From positions 83,917,178 through 83,981,177 of the forward strand of contig CM050449.1 in assembly GCA_027563935.2 (NCBI GenBank): a stretch of 64,000 bases of DNA. Direction: 5' to 3'. Origin of the DNA: Costus lasius (taxonomy: Eukaryota; Streptophyta; Magnoliopsida; Zingiberales; Costaceae). A program made the position numbers and the translations under genes. Positions within the stretch are counted from its first letter, which is position 1. Every line of letters starts with the position of its first letter. A model generated the notes under the pieces. That model saw only the letters and a list, made by a program, of their open reading frames with translations, did no database searches and was not told the origin of the DNA. Of the stretch, positions 34,067 through 46,005 are shown piece by piece.

Positions 34067-34735
34067 CTAACCAATCCCTAGCTGGCAATCTGCACATGCA
34101 TGGCCTACAACCCCACATAACTCACAAGATATAGAATTAGCATCAACAGAGTTAATTGGAAAAGAATCCAACCTCTTGGTTAAAGAATCTACCTTAGCAG
34201 TTAATGAAGTCAAGACATTCATTTCATACTTACCTGATGCTCTGGATGGCATACCTCTTTTTGATGACCATTGGTGGTAGTTCATCGCCATATCTTCCAA
34301 GAGGTTCATGGCGTCTTCAACTCTTTCATTCATCAAGGCTCCCCTAGCTGCAGCATCAACAATGAGCCTTGTATTATAATTCAGTGCATTGTAAAATGTA
34401 TGGATTAACACCGAAGTCTCTATGCCGTGGTGCAGGCACATTCTTTGTAATTCTTTAAATCTTTCTCAAGCCTCATACAAAGACTCTCCATCCTTCTGCA
34501 TAAAACTAGTTATTTGGTTTCTCAGTTGAATAGTCTTGGATGGAGGAAAGTATTTGGAGAGAAAGGCCTGTAATAATTCCGCCCATGTCCTTATTGAAGC
34601 CGAAGGTAGCGTATGAAGCCAAGCTCTTACTCTATCCCTTAAAGAGAAGGCAAACAATCTCAACTTGATAGCATCAGTAGAAACACCGTTAATTTTTAGC
34701 ATATCATAATACTCTAAAAATATAGAAAGATGCAT
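34067..34735 (-). pseudogene. G5 gag fragment, frameshifted
   Basis: 34735-34466 encodes LSIFLEYYDMLKINGVSTDA, IKLRLFAFSLRDRVRAWLHT and AFLSKYFPPSKTIQL. A stop near 34466 interrupts the frame, and the same strand continues at 34441-34067 with YNTRLIVDAAARGALMNERV, DAMNLLEDMAMNYHQW and the zinc knuckle CELCGVVGHACADC. It is the inverted counterpart of 36694-37390 (G4 gag). Confidence 0.85.
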
Positions 34736-35208
34736 TTTGGGTCCTCAAGAGGAGAACCACCAGATTGATTTTGTTGAACCATAGATAATAGAGCAGGTTT
34801 AATCTCAAAATTATTGGCCTCTACATTAGGCCTAACAATTCCTTATTGTAATCCATGTACATAGGGGCAACATAATCTCGCGGTGTTCTGTTGTTGTTAT
34901 TCCCCACAGGTTGGGGTGCTTGATCATTGTTCATATCTAATGGTATTTGCTCCATCTGGCTTTTGTCTTTCTTTCGCTAAACTTGTTTAAGTCTTCTTCT
35001 GTTTCTGAATGTTCTTTCTATCTCTGGGTCTATTTCAAAAAGTTTGCCTGCCCTGGAACTTCTTTGCATAAAAGGGGTCAGTCACAATTTCCAAGTCCCA
35101 AGACAAATGACAAATAGAGAGTAAAGGAATTTAGCAGTAGTGTAAGGAAAAACTAACTAAAGCCTAGTCTACCCATTCTTACAAATATACCCAATATTAA
35201 CCGTTGTT

Positions 35209-35226
35209 CCCCGGCAACGGCGCCAA
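35209..35226 (-). other. Primer binding site of G5 (tRNA-Asp, perfect)
   Basis: Plus tccccggcaacggcgcca equals the 3' end of plant tRNA-Asp (GTC); the minus strand therefore carries the exact primer complement. It lies 5 bp inside the LTR end. Confidence 0.9.
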
Positions 35227-35231
35227 AAACT

Positions 35232-36658
35232 TGACACATCCCGCAAGTGCACGGTTATGTCAAAGTAATATAAAAGATGTCGAATCCCACAGGGAACAAG
35301 GTTAAGTACTAAAAAATCTAAGTCCCAATAGCTAAGCAATTTGAAATGGGGTTTTGAGAGCAATAAGCGAAAACAAGAAATCAAACGCAACGACGAGGAG
35401 GTTATCTATATAAGAGAGATCGGGACTTCGGTGTCCACCACACTGACGTATCTAACATGCGGAGAAAAGGATCTATTACAAGAGTTCATAATTTTGCAAA
35501 AGGAATCTCCCCTAAGTTACAGGATGCCCCCTCTCGGTGGTACACCCTGGTGCTTATCCGGTATGATCTCCTACTCTCACGGTGGATCTTTCCAGATAAA
35601 CCCAATGAGTTCTGTGGAAAATAATATTACCCTCGAGTGAAAACCTAGCACTCTCGTGTCATGGATTCACAAGCTTTACCCAGGGGTTCCACCGCCACAA
35701 CCCTCCTCTCTATATGGATCGCGTTGGCTAAAACATGATATTACACGGCCAAAGCAACATCACGGAATAAACACAACAAGGTAAAATATACTCATATGAA
35801 CATCCAAATAATAGAATTAAATTAAAATAGCATGGAAGAAATCGTCAGCGGGCTTCAACCAAGTCCTGAAAAAGGTTTTACGCTATAGAATTCATGAAAA
35901 CTCACAAGAATCTCTCTAAAATGTTAGGAAAATGGTTACAAAGCATTTTTGAGAGGAATGAGAGGATAAACCAAACAAAATCCTCCAGAATCGCGAAGAT
36001 CTAATGCTCCAATCCCTCAAAATCGCCCCGGAAAGGAATGTTCCCAGTTCCATCCGCCCTAGCCTCTTCGAGCGCCGATTTCTCCTCCATTAGGTCATGA
36101 AAATTGGGGATTTTATATTCTTTCTATTCTCCTTCGAATAAGCTTTCCGAAAAATCCTTACTTGCTAGATTTGGACTTGAATCGGGCTCAAAATCATTAA
36201 AAATCTGAATGGTTGTCGGGCTGCCCAATAAGAATCATGGGTGAACCCTGCGAGGTTCACCTGGTCGTGAAGTGCTCTGCACAGTTCAGTCGAGAGAGAA
36301 GCACGAGTGAACCCCACCGGGTTCACCTGCCTGTGATGTGCTCTGGATGCTTTTGAGTGCTGCGCAACAGAGAATCACGGGTGAACCCCGTCGGGTTCAC
36401 CTGCTTGTGATTCTCACTGTGAACATCCTGTAGTCTGGCCGTACTTTTTAGGACAACTCTGATTGAGCCCAAATTTGACGAGCAACTTCGTTTTCATATA
36501 AGAAATCGTCCCATGGCCTTAGAATCTTCAAAAGAGGTCGAAATTGGGTGATTTTGCTTGAAATTCCACAAAAGCAAGAAAAAGTGAAGATTCCAATACT
36601 TTCAAGCAAATAAGTCTTAAAAGAGTGTGAAACTATCAAAATAAGCCTAGATTTATCA
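35232..36658 (-). repeat. 5' LTR of G5 (1427 bp)
   Basis: On minus it starts TGATAAATCT at 36658 and ends ...GGGATGTGTCA at 35232. The TATA-like aatataaaatcccc is near 36108-36120 on minus. R/U5 markers on plus are ctcctactctcacggtgg (near 35568) and cgaatcccacagggaac. Confidence 0.85.
36222..36425. repeat. Dyad-repeat array in G5 U3 (three motifs)
   Basis: Three motifs of the form atCACGGGTGAACCcc..ggGGTTCACctg..GTGAt occur near 36225, 36297 and 36372. The array lies about 235-435 bp from the LTR 5' end. Confidence 0.8.
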
Positions 36659-38165
36659 TGAAATACAAAGGAAAATTACTACTAAAATGCAAAGCATCAG
36701 AAGACCCTTACATGTATTTGGCTATATTTCTAGAATATTGTGACACATTGAAGATTAATGGTGTTTCTACTGATGCAATTAAGCTAAGGCTTTTTCCTTT
36801 TTCTCTCAGGGACCGGGCTAGAGCGTGGTTGCATACTATACTATCTGCTTCAATCAGAATATGGGAAGAGCTCTCACAAGCTTTCTTGTCTAAATACTTC
36901 CCCCCTAGTAAGATAATTCAGTTGAGGATTTAGATTACTAGTTTTATGCAGAACGATGGGGAATCACTCTATGAAGCATGAGACAGATTTAAAGAACTTC
37001 AAAGAATATGCCCACATCATGGACTTCAAAATGGGTAATTATTCTCACTTTTTATAATGGTCTAAATTATAACATGAGGCTTATTGTTGATGTAGCTGCT
37101 AGCGGGGCTTTGATGAACATGATTGTGGATGATGCCATGAACCTGCTGGAGGATATGACCCTCAACCACAGTCAATGGTGAGGTGAGAGAGTTAACTCAT
37201 ATAGAGCTGCAACTCCAAGTAAGTATGATTTACATGAATTAAGCTTGTTAGATGCACAGGTAGACTATTTATCACGAAAGTTAAATTCCTTCATTCTCAA
37301 TTCGGTTGAAGCCACTAATACTTCATGTGAATTTTGTGGAATTTTAGGACATAGCTTCACTGAATGCCAATTAGGAATCTCACAACCTGGAACTTTTAGA
37401 AAGCAAGCCAACACATTTTGGAATCTCAACCCTAGACCCATTTTCCAATACATATAATCCAAGTTGGTGGGACTATGGAAATTTTTCCTATGAGAACAAT
37501 CCCAACACAATTCCTCAACCTAGCTATAGGCAACCTCCTGAATTTCAACTGAGGCAATTTGTTTCACCTCAAAAGTTTAACCTAGAGTCACTACTAGAGA
37601 CTTTGGCTGCATAACCCAAGAAATTTGAGAGTATTAGTGAAGGCATTAGACAACTAATATCTAAACTAGATGCTCTCGAAGCCCACAATAAGATGTTGGA
37701 AACTTAATTGGCTAATCAAGCCAGCACCTCTATCACAGCCTCTGGTAAACTCTCATCCCAACTTGAGATAACCTCGAGAGAATATTGCACTGCGATCATC
37801 ACATGTGGTGGGAAACAACTTGAGGAGCCTAGGATGCTTGCACATGACACTAAGATTAAATCTCCCGAGACATTTCAACCTGAACAATCAAAAGAGGAGA
37901 TAAAACATGTAAAACCACTTGAAGATATACCATATTTTGCAGGGTCTTGCCATAATATTGATGTTGCAGGAGGTGGTTAACCACGCTATGATTGATGAAT
38001 TGCTTGTGGATCCTATATATATCTATTTTTCAGCTGAAGAGAAGGTGAAGGACAATGAAAAAGCTCAACCTTTTGTTATTCTCCTCGATTCAACTAAACC
38101 GGTCATCCTAAAGAAGGTACAATTTGAAAATATGCATGAGGAAGCAACCAAGGTAACTGATTAAG
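36659..38165 (+). pseudogene. G4 gag remainder, protease core deleted
   Basis: Gag resumes as YLAIFLEYCDTLKINGVSTD, AIKLRLFPFSLRDRARAWLH and SKYFPPSK. Stops follow, then the zinc knuckle CEFCGILGHSFTEC (near 37327) and, from 37708, ASTSITASGKLSSQLEITSR-type gag C-terminus. It then jumps to the post-protease segment YFAGSCHNIDV and QPFVILLDSTKP, so the retropepsin core is deleted. RT, RNase H and integrase are also absent: the conserved CTTGGGAGGCAACCCAAG motif follows at 38285. The element could not have been autonomous in this form. Confidence 0.8.
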
Positions 38166-38284
38166 GAAACATAGACTTAAAATCATTTTCTGACATTTTA
38201 AGGTATGAATTCTTTGGTGCTTACATAAACATTCTAATCTATGAATAACATTACGGTTGAGCTAATGACCTTAAACAACTGCTT

Positions 38285-38302
38285 CTTGGGAGGCAACCCA
38301 AG
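38285..38302 (+). other. Conserved CTTGGGAGGCAACCCAAG hairpin motif (G4)
   Basis: Identical to the minus-strand motif at 6905-6922 and preceded by the same cttctt; 6-bp stem CTTGGG/CCCAAG. Confidence 0.7.
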
Positions 38303-40283
38303 TTTTTTCTGCTTTATTTACTTTTGCATTATGTGTTTTATTTATTTAGTCTTGTGATTCAAAAGTTTGATAGTTTATTTTGTTTTGTGTTAGAATATTA
38401 ATGATCTTGTTTTTTTTTATAATAGTAGGAACACTAAAAAAATAATCAAAGTTTTGAAGATTTTTGACTCATCACGAACTTTTAAAGGCTGTAACTTCGC
38501 TTTTACTCTCCCTTGCCAGACTCGCATGACTGAGCAACACAGAAATAGTTGGACATTATATTCTACATATGGAAGAAAAAAATGCGTCAAAGTGCTGAAA
38601 TGAAGATGACCCTCAAGAGGAGGGTACCGAAATGAACTCTAATGATAAGTACTTTAAGCTTAAGAGGCAGAAATGAGTATTACTTTTTCTTATTTCCCCC
38701 CTCTCTCATGACACATCGATTGCATAGAGTACTATGCAAATTTTTATGTGGGGAGGGAATGATTCTGATGCTTGTTCCTTTTATGGCTTAGTCTTATATC
38801 TATTCATTTAGTATTGCATTCTTGACTTACTCTAATTTTGTTATGTCTGAGATACATGACTATGATATTCTGAGAATTCTTTGTTGATGATTATTCCTAC
38901 ATATCTGCTATGATTCTACGACGTGTGGATGTGATGAAACTCTGATGATATGGATATGCTACTCTACTAATGATTTGGTAATCTCTGTTGCAATATATTT
39001 TTTTTTTCCATATTGATGCATGTATTCATTGATATTGTGATTGAACATGATCTGATGATTATCTATTGAACTTGATGATTTCACTCTACTAATTTATCTT
39101 GATAATATCTGTGCTTTATTTTGATTCTGGATTATATTGTGACTTTTATGTTGATACTTGTGTGGCTTGGTCATAGGCAGTGACATTTTTATGATATTTT
39201 ATTATGTTTTGATGTTGTGGTATATTTTTATGTGTGGATGCAACATTTTTTATAATACTTTTGTGAATTGGTTTTATGTTGCTATTGAGATATGTTATGC
39301 ATTTGTCATGCTGAGATTATTTGATGATATCTTTCTTGGATATTCTTGCCTGGATTATGATAGTGTAATTTTGTGATGCTTCTATTATTATGCACTGAGT
39401 CTAATTCAAGTATTTTGCATGAATGACTTTGCAACATTCTGATGATTTTTTGTGATGAGTTGATGATTCTGTGATACACTGAAATATACACCTCGATATA
39501 TTTGATAATGTTGTGATACTGTGATAGCCTTGAATAAACACTGAGATTGATTCTATGTGTGAAATGGTTATGATATGCTGAATTCACCACCTGGTCATGA
39601 TATCTTTTATGATCCTATCTAATTGTTCTAAGCTTCTGAAATCTTTTGATTGGAATGTTTGAGAATGTTGAATCGATGGGTCACGCATCTGAAATTAAGT
39701 AAGGATGGCATGATAGTAACATACATATGTTTTTCTGTTGACACATATAGACTTGTTCATTCATTCGATGATGTCATATTATCTGTTGGGTGATGATCAC
39801 AAGTGTGATCTAAAAAAATAAAAAAGACTCCCCTACTTGGCGCTGCAAAAAATTGACAATGGTACCAAAGACATGAGTTGAAGTCAAAAGACTCCTCTAC
39901 TTGGCACTACGAAAAATTGGCAGTCGTACCGAAGACATGAGTTGAAGTCAAAAAAAAAAAAGATTACCATCAGTTTTGGTAGCTTGTCTTGCTACCTAAA
40001 TAAAATGAGAGATGATAAAGTTTGTCTTGCAATAACACAGTTGTATCTAACCCCAATATTTGATTTTGGATGAATTGAATTCGTGAATGTAGTATGTATG
40101 CTAGACTGTATTCTTTGTATGCTCATAGCTGAATGCCTTGTCATTTAAATATTGTTGGACCTGCTTGATTCAATTCATGTTAATAGACTCATCATCTGAT
40201 TTCTCAAATTGGATCATAGTTAGCTCATGGAAATATCTGACTTAGTTGCATGCTTTCAACTTGAATAACTTCTTCCATACCTG
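38303..40283 (+). other. G4 3' non-coding region
   Basis: AT-rich (tgatgat and tttatg words), without credible ORFs. It ends at the Copia-B insertion and resumes at 59091 with the polypurine region. Confidence 0.6.
39824..39949. repeat. Two 63-bp tandem units in G4 3' region
   Basis: Two units share gactcc-ctacttggc...ggtacc/gtacc-aagacatgagttgaagtcaa; the second ends in a poly-A run. Confidence 0.75.
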
Positions 40284-40288
40284 ATATG
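40284..40288. other. Copia-B target-site duplication, left copy (atatg)
   Basis: Matched by atatg at 59086-59090. Confidence 0.93.
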
Positions 40289-42379
40289 TGTTGGGAAACC
40301 CCGGGGACATTTTACAATTTTCAGAGTCATGGACATACATTTTACGGAGCGGAAGAATGTCCCCGAAACAGGCCGGTCCCAAAAACCCAGTGAAGATCTC
40401 TTGCGAGGGGGTCGACACGATGTGATAGTAAGTACCTTTAAGCAATTAGAAGCCGATGTCGATGAAGGCGCCCAAGTGTTCGCCCTCTGTAGTCTCGCAC
40501 ACACGGATTCCTCAAGTCTTCTTCTTCCTCGCCCGGTGCTAGCCTCGGGAAGAAGATCCATGCCTTAGGAGAGTCCTCCAAGCAACTTGCGCCACCACCA
40601 AGATGTGATGCGCCAAGGAGATGGAAGGAGAAGGGAACGCCGCAAGCCTTCTTGTTCCTTTGCGCCAAGGAAAGGAAGAGGAGAAGCATGCTTGCGCCCT
40701 TGATGGAAGAAGAAGAGCTTCAAGCTCTCCAGGCCGTCGCCCTCTAATGCTTCACGCCTCCAAGGAATTAGCATCATCAAGAGAGGGGGCGGCAAGGGCT
40801 TATTTATAGGAGCAAGAGGCGGTTAGGGGAGAAAGGCAAGTGTTGACAATTAGGGCATGATTCTAGGAGATTATTTAATCAAATATAGTGATTAAATCTC
40901 CACTCCCATATGCGCCTAAGACTTGCCAAAGCAAGTATCAGTCATATGCGCCCATATCATGCCATATGAGGCATTAATCCCATCTATGCGCCTAGACCTA
41001 GTCAAGGCAATATAATGGATTGCCTAATGTGGCTTGGGCGCAAGTCCTAATCCAATTAGGACTCTAATTATGTTAATAATCAGCCCACAATTGTCAAACA
41101 CAATCCAATCAATTATCTTGGGTGATTTATTCAAATCCAATTTGATTTAATCACCTAGAAGATACCAAACAAGGCATAGGCGCAAATCCTAGTCTAACTA
41201 GAATCCCATATGCGCCTATCCAATTAATTCATCCCCATTATACCCTTCAAGCCTCATAGCCCTTCAATACAACTTATTAGCAAGCCCAACTAAACAATGG
41301 GCCAAGCCCAAAGTCCATTATGCATGTTAACCAAGCTATTGGATCCAATCCAATTTAACCCATGGTCAAATGAGGTTAACCATGGTTAATTTGATCAATA
41401 TGCTAAAAACGGAAGTTGGTGCCAATAAGTTTCTTCCATCTCATCAGGCCCATTGGCGCTGATGAAATCTCCCCAATAGATCCGAGTTATCCAATAACTC
41501 GATCTAAAGGCTACCCGATCAATATGAAAACTCGAGTATCAAGGTGTGCGACCCTGTAGGTTCCTCTAACGCTGGTAGTGCTAACCAAAGGTCATCACAA
41601 GCAGTGAGTGGCACCTAGCAGTGCATCGCTGCTACCCAGGTCATTGGAATGGATATCGACATCGACATCCCCATCATCGCAACTAGGTACAGATGCATTA
41701 CAGTCTCTTTGCCGAACTGATATCCGATTGGACAAGTGTGTCACCACTTGTTTTCACCCAATCACATGGTTATGACTAAATCAGGTTCTCACCTGGGTAT
41801 GGCCATACACTTTCAGTCATAGAACCATAGAGGAGCTCCATGGATATCATGCTTCCCTAAGGAAGGGGCAAATCCTATGTCTATCCATTGACCTTCTCAT
41901 ATGGGTCGTGACATGCTCAATGACAACCGTTATGACCTCCCAACTACGGCGAGGTGTTAGGTTGTATCAAAGCAAGTCCCTAACCATATAGAATGATCAA
42001 TGACCTCAAGTCGAGGGATCAATGCATCTCCTGTCACTTATGAGGATAACTCATGACACCAAGTCATAGCCTCATAGCGGGTCTATCCAGTATATCCTCC
42101 AATGATATACCCATGTGTCTGCGTTAGCACCACGTGCCTAACCAGCCCACATACCAGTCTCTCAAGTACCAGAGCTATCCCATATCCACTCAGGTACATC
42201 GACTGGGGACAATCATTTGAGCACAGATCCAATCTGTCTCCAGGGACATTATCATGTAAGTACACAATCGCAGGTGTAGACAAACAATGATAACGATAAT
42301 GCCAGAAAGATATATGAATATCAGAGTTAAGTAGTACAAAGATGGACCAAAACTAGGTCCTAGGACATATACACCAACA
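40289..42379 (-). repeat. Copia-B 3' LTR (2091 bp)
   Basis: TGTTGGGAAACC...ACACCAACA. U3 palindrome GTATGGCCATAC at 41797-41808. ORFs inside (40256-40561, 40438-40809, 42083-42290) recur in the right LTR and are incidental. Confidence 0.93.
40801..40811 (-). promoter_or_regulatory. TATA box of Copia-B LTR
   Basis: Minus CTATAAATAAG, GC-rich on both sides, about 1570 bp from the U3 start; the same at 57512-57520 in the right LTR. Confidence 0.55.
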
Positions 42380-42400
42380 ATCTCCCACTTGCACTAAGAC

Positions 42401-45400
42401 CTAGAGGTTGAGCAACCTCAACCCCATATCTCTAGTACGACCATCATGCTTCTGCTGCGCCAAAGCCTTGGTCAGTGGGTCGGCTAGATTGCTCTCTATG
42501 TCAACTCTGCTAATCTTGACATCACCTCGATCAATGATCTCTCTGATCAGGCGTAATCTCCTGAGTATGTGTTTGGACCTTTGATGAGACCGTGGTTCTT
42601 TGGCTTGTGCAATTGCTCCATTGTTGTCACAGTAGAGTTCAATGGGATCCATTGCACTAGGTACCACTTGAAGATCACATAAGAACTTCCTTATCCAAAC
42701 AGCTTCCTTGGCTGCCTCAGAAGCAACCACATACTCAGCTTCGGTTGTAGAATTAGCTATGGTGGATTGCTTGAAGCTCTTCCAGCATACAGCACCTCCA
42801 ACCATCTTAAACAAATAGCTGGTCTGCGATCTGAAGTCGTCAGGATCAGACTGGAACGACTCATCAGTGAAGCCCTGCACACTGAGCTCTTCCAGTCCCC
42901 GTAGACCATACAGAATAAATCCTTAGTCCTTTTCAGGAAACTCAAGGATATTCATTACAGCCACCCAGTGCTGCAAACCTGGATTAGATTGGTATCGGCT
43001 GGTTATGCTTACAGCATAAGCCACATCTGGTCTAGTACACAGCATTGCATACATGATTGATCCCATTGCCGAAGCATAGGGAATTCGACTCATGTTATCC
43101 CTCTCAGCCCGTGTTGTAGGACACTGGCTTTTTGAGAGAGTAAGGCCATCACTCACTGGAAGGTATCCTTTCTTGGATTGCTCCAAGTTGAACCTCTCCA
43201 GGACCTTATCAATGTGGGTACTCTGACTAAGGGCCAAGAGCCTCTTGGATCTATCCCGGTAGATCCTCACGCCTAGAATATAGGCGGCCTCCCCTAAGTC
43301 TTTCATCTCAAAACATTTCCCCAACCATGTCTTCACAGCTTGAAGACTAGGGATGTCGTTTCCGATGAGCAGTATGTCATCGACATACATGACCAGAAAA
43401 GTCACCAAGCTCCCACTGAATTTTCTGTATACACAGGCGTCATCTTCACTTTTGATAAAGCCATAATCTCTCACAGCTTCATCAAACTGAAGATTCTAAC
43501 TTCGAGATGCTTGCTTTAATCCATAAATGGATTTCTTTAGCCTGTAGACCTTACTAGCCTCTGCAGGATGGATGAAGCCATCAGGTTGTGACATATACAC
43601 ATCCTCAGTCAGCTTCCCGTTAAGGAATGCTGTCTTCACATCCATCTGTCATATCTCATAGTCATGATATGCAGCTATAGCAAGCAGAATCCGAATGGAT
43701 TTGATCATGGCAACTGGCGAGAAGGTTTCATCATAGTCCACCCCGTGGACTTGTTTAAATCCTTTAGCCACTAGTCTACCCTTATAGGTAACTATTTTGC
43801 CATCCATGTCTGTCTTCCTCTTGAAGACCCATTTACACCCTATGGGTTTTACCCCATCAGGTAGCTCAGCCAAATCCCAGACTTGGTTAGCCGACATGGA
43901 ATCCATCTCGGATCGCATGGCCTCAAGCCATCTCTCGGAGTCCGGTCCACTGACCGCCTCATCATAAGTTCTGGGTTCATCCTTAATGATGAAGATCCCG
44001 TCGTGTTGGGTCGGCAGCGACCCATACCTCTCAGGTGCACGACGAAACCTCCCAGACCTACATGGGGCCTGTGTCTGAGCCTCAGGTTGCCTAGCAACCG
44101 GTGCAGGTGGCTCAAATTCCATCTCTTTGTCTTTGTGGTTGCACTTGGTCCTCATCCAAGTCAAACTTCCTCCCACTAACTTCTTTCATGAGAAATTCTT
44201 TCTCTAGAAAGACAGCACCCCAAGCAACAAAAACTTTGTTCTCGGTTGAGACATAGAAGTAGTATCCTCAAGTTTCCTTAGGATACCCCACAAACACACA
44301 TTTATCAGATCTAGGTTATAGCTTGCTAGAATCCTGACGCTTGACATAAGCCTTACATCCCCAGATCCTAATAAAAGTGAGATTAGGGTGTCTCCCACTC
44401 CATACCTCGTATGGAATCTTTGAGATACTCTCAGATGGAACATTATTCAGTATTAGAGAAGCTGTCTCAAGTGCATGTCCACAGAATGAGGGAGGTAGAG
44501 TTGCATGACTCATCATAGATCGAACCATGTCCGACAAAGTTTTATTTTTTCCTTTCAGACACACCATTCCATTGAGGTGTTCCAGGAGGAGTGAGTTGGG
44601 ATATGATCCCACACTCTCTCAGATAGTCAAAGAACTCACCGCTCAGGTACTCTCCACCACGATCTGATCGAAGAGCCTTAATGGATCTACCAAGCTGGTT
44701 TTCTACTTCATGTCTAAACTCCTTAAATTTCTCAAAGGATTCAGACTTATGTCTCATCAGATAGACATAACCATATTTACTGAAGTCATCAGTAAACGCG
44801 ATGAAGTAGTTGTACCTTCCTCTGGCTTGTTTATTGAAAGGCCCATACACGTCAGTATGTATGAGATTTAATAAACCTCCTGCCCTCTCACCAGTCTTGG
44901 TGAAGGGCGCCTTTGTCATTTTCCCTAATAAACAAGGTTCACAAGTATCAAATTCCTCCAAGGAACTTGAATCTAACAACCCATTTTCATGGAGTTGTCG
45001 AATGCGATTCTTGTTTATATGGGCTAATCGACAATGCCGTAGAAAAGCACCAACTGAACCACTCAGTTTGGTCCTTTTATTATTTATGTTACAAATAGAG
45101 CTATCCATGTCCAAGACATGCGGACCGTTGCACAAAGTACCCTTCCCATAAAACATGTTTGCAAAAGAAAAAGAACATAAGTTCTCTTTTATTTCAAACC
45201 TAAATCCTTTCTTTGCCAAGAAAGGAGTGGATACAATGTTTTGGTAAGGGAAGGTACATAATAGCAATTGTCTAGCTTTAACTGAAGTCCTAAAGGCAGG
45301 GAGAGAAACTCCTACAGCAACAGCAGCAACTTGTGCCCTGTTACCTATCCGTAGGTCAATCTCTCTAGGCCTTACCGATCTATCCTTTCAGAGCCTTTGC

Positions 45401-46005
45401 ATATTTGTACAAATATGAGCTCCACAAGCGGTATCTAATACCCATGTCATAGGAGTAGAAAGGTTGACTTCGGTAACACAAATACCTGAGCATGAAGACA
45501 AGGCCTTGCCTTTCTTCTCCTCATTCTGAAGTTGCAACATGTCCTTCAACATGTGAGGTGGCCCTCCACATGAATAGCACCTACCATTCCTGATTATATC
45601 CATCTTTAATTTCAGTTCCTTGGTCAAGCCTTTCGGCTCAACACACTGAATATCAACTTTATGAGGATTGAGCTCAACCAATTCATCAAAGAGCTGCCTC
45701 AGATTAAAAAATAATCTCAGAGGCACTCTTCGATTCATATTACCCTCTAAATTCAGGTGACATGTTGGTTAGCAACCTCCAAAGTATCAACCTGATGCTT
45801 ATCATAAGCATCCCTCTCAGCCGCTGAGGCCGAGCATGGAAGTGGCTCAGGAAAAGGACACTCAAGGACACAAAGCTTCCTTTTGAGCTTGAGCACGATT
45901 CTCAAATTCATATACCAATCTAGTAAGTTGGATCCAACCAACTTTTCCCTTTCCAGGGAAGATCGCAGTGACCAAATGCCATTGTTTATAGCCATTGTTT
46001 TACAA
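42401..46005 (-). pseudogene. Copia-B gag-pol, broken into at least seven frames
   Basis: From the right: gag start near 45990 (AINNGIWSLRSSLEREK), gag/zinc region CYSCGGPPHML and protease WVLDTACGAHICTN (45738-45388). Integrase follows: LAHINKNRIRQLHENGLLDS...CEPC and LRSDRGGEYLSGEF (45267-44542), and NKTLSDMVRSMMSHATLPPS (44612-44316). RT N-terminus is 44176-43649, RT palm with YVDD in LVMYVDDILLIGND is 43474-42923, and RNase H with TTEAEY and YCDNNGA is 42880-42401. The zinc knuckle appears to lack the expected His/Cys pair. Stops at about 43498 and several frame changes prevent a polyprotein. Confidence 0.85.

Larger units (their letters stand above)
34056..36658 (-). mobile_element. G5: truncated minus Athila-like element inside G4 gag
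   Basis: From the right: LTR (35232-36658), perfect tRNA-Asp primer site, gag, then an abrupt end at about 34055. The left LTR and pol are missing. It lies between the two gag parts of G4. Confidence 0.75.
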
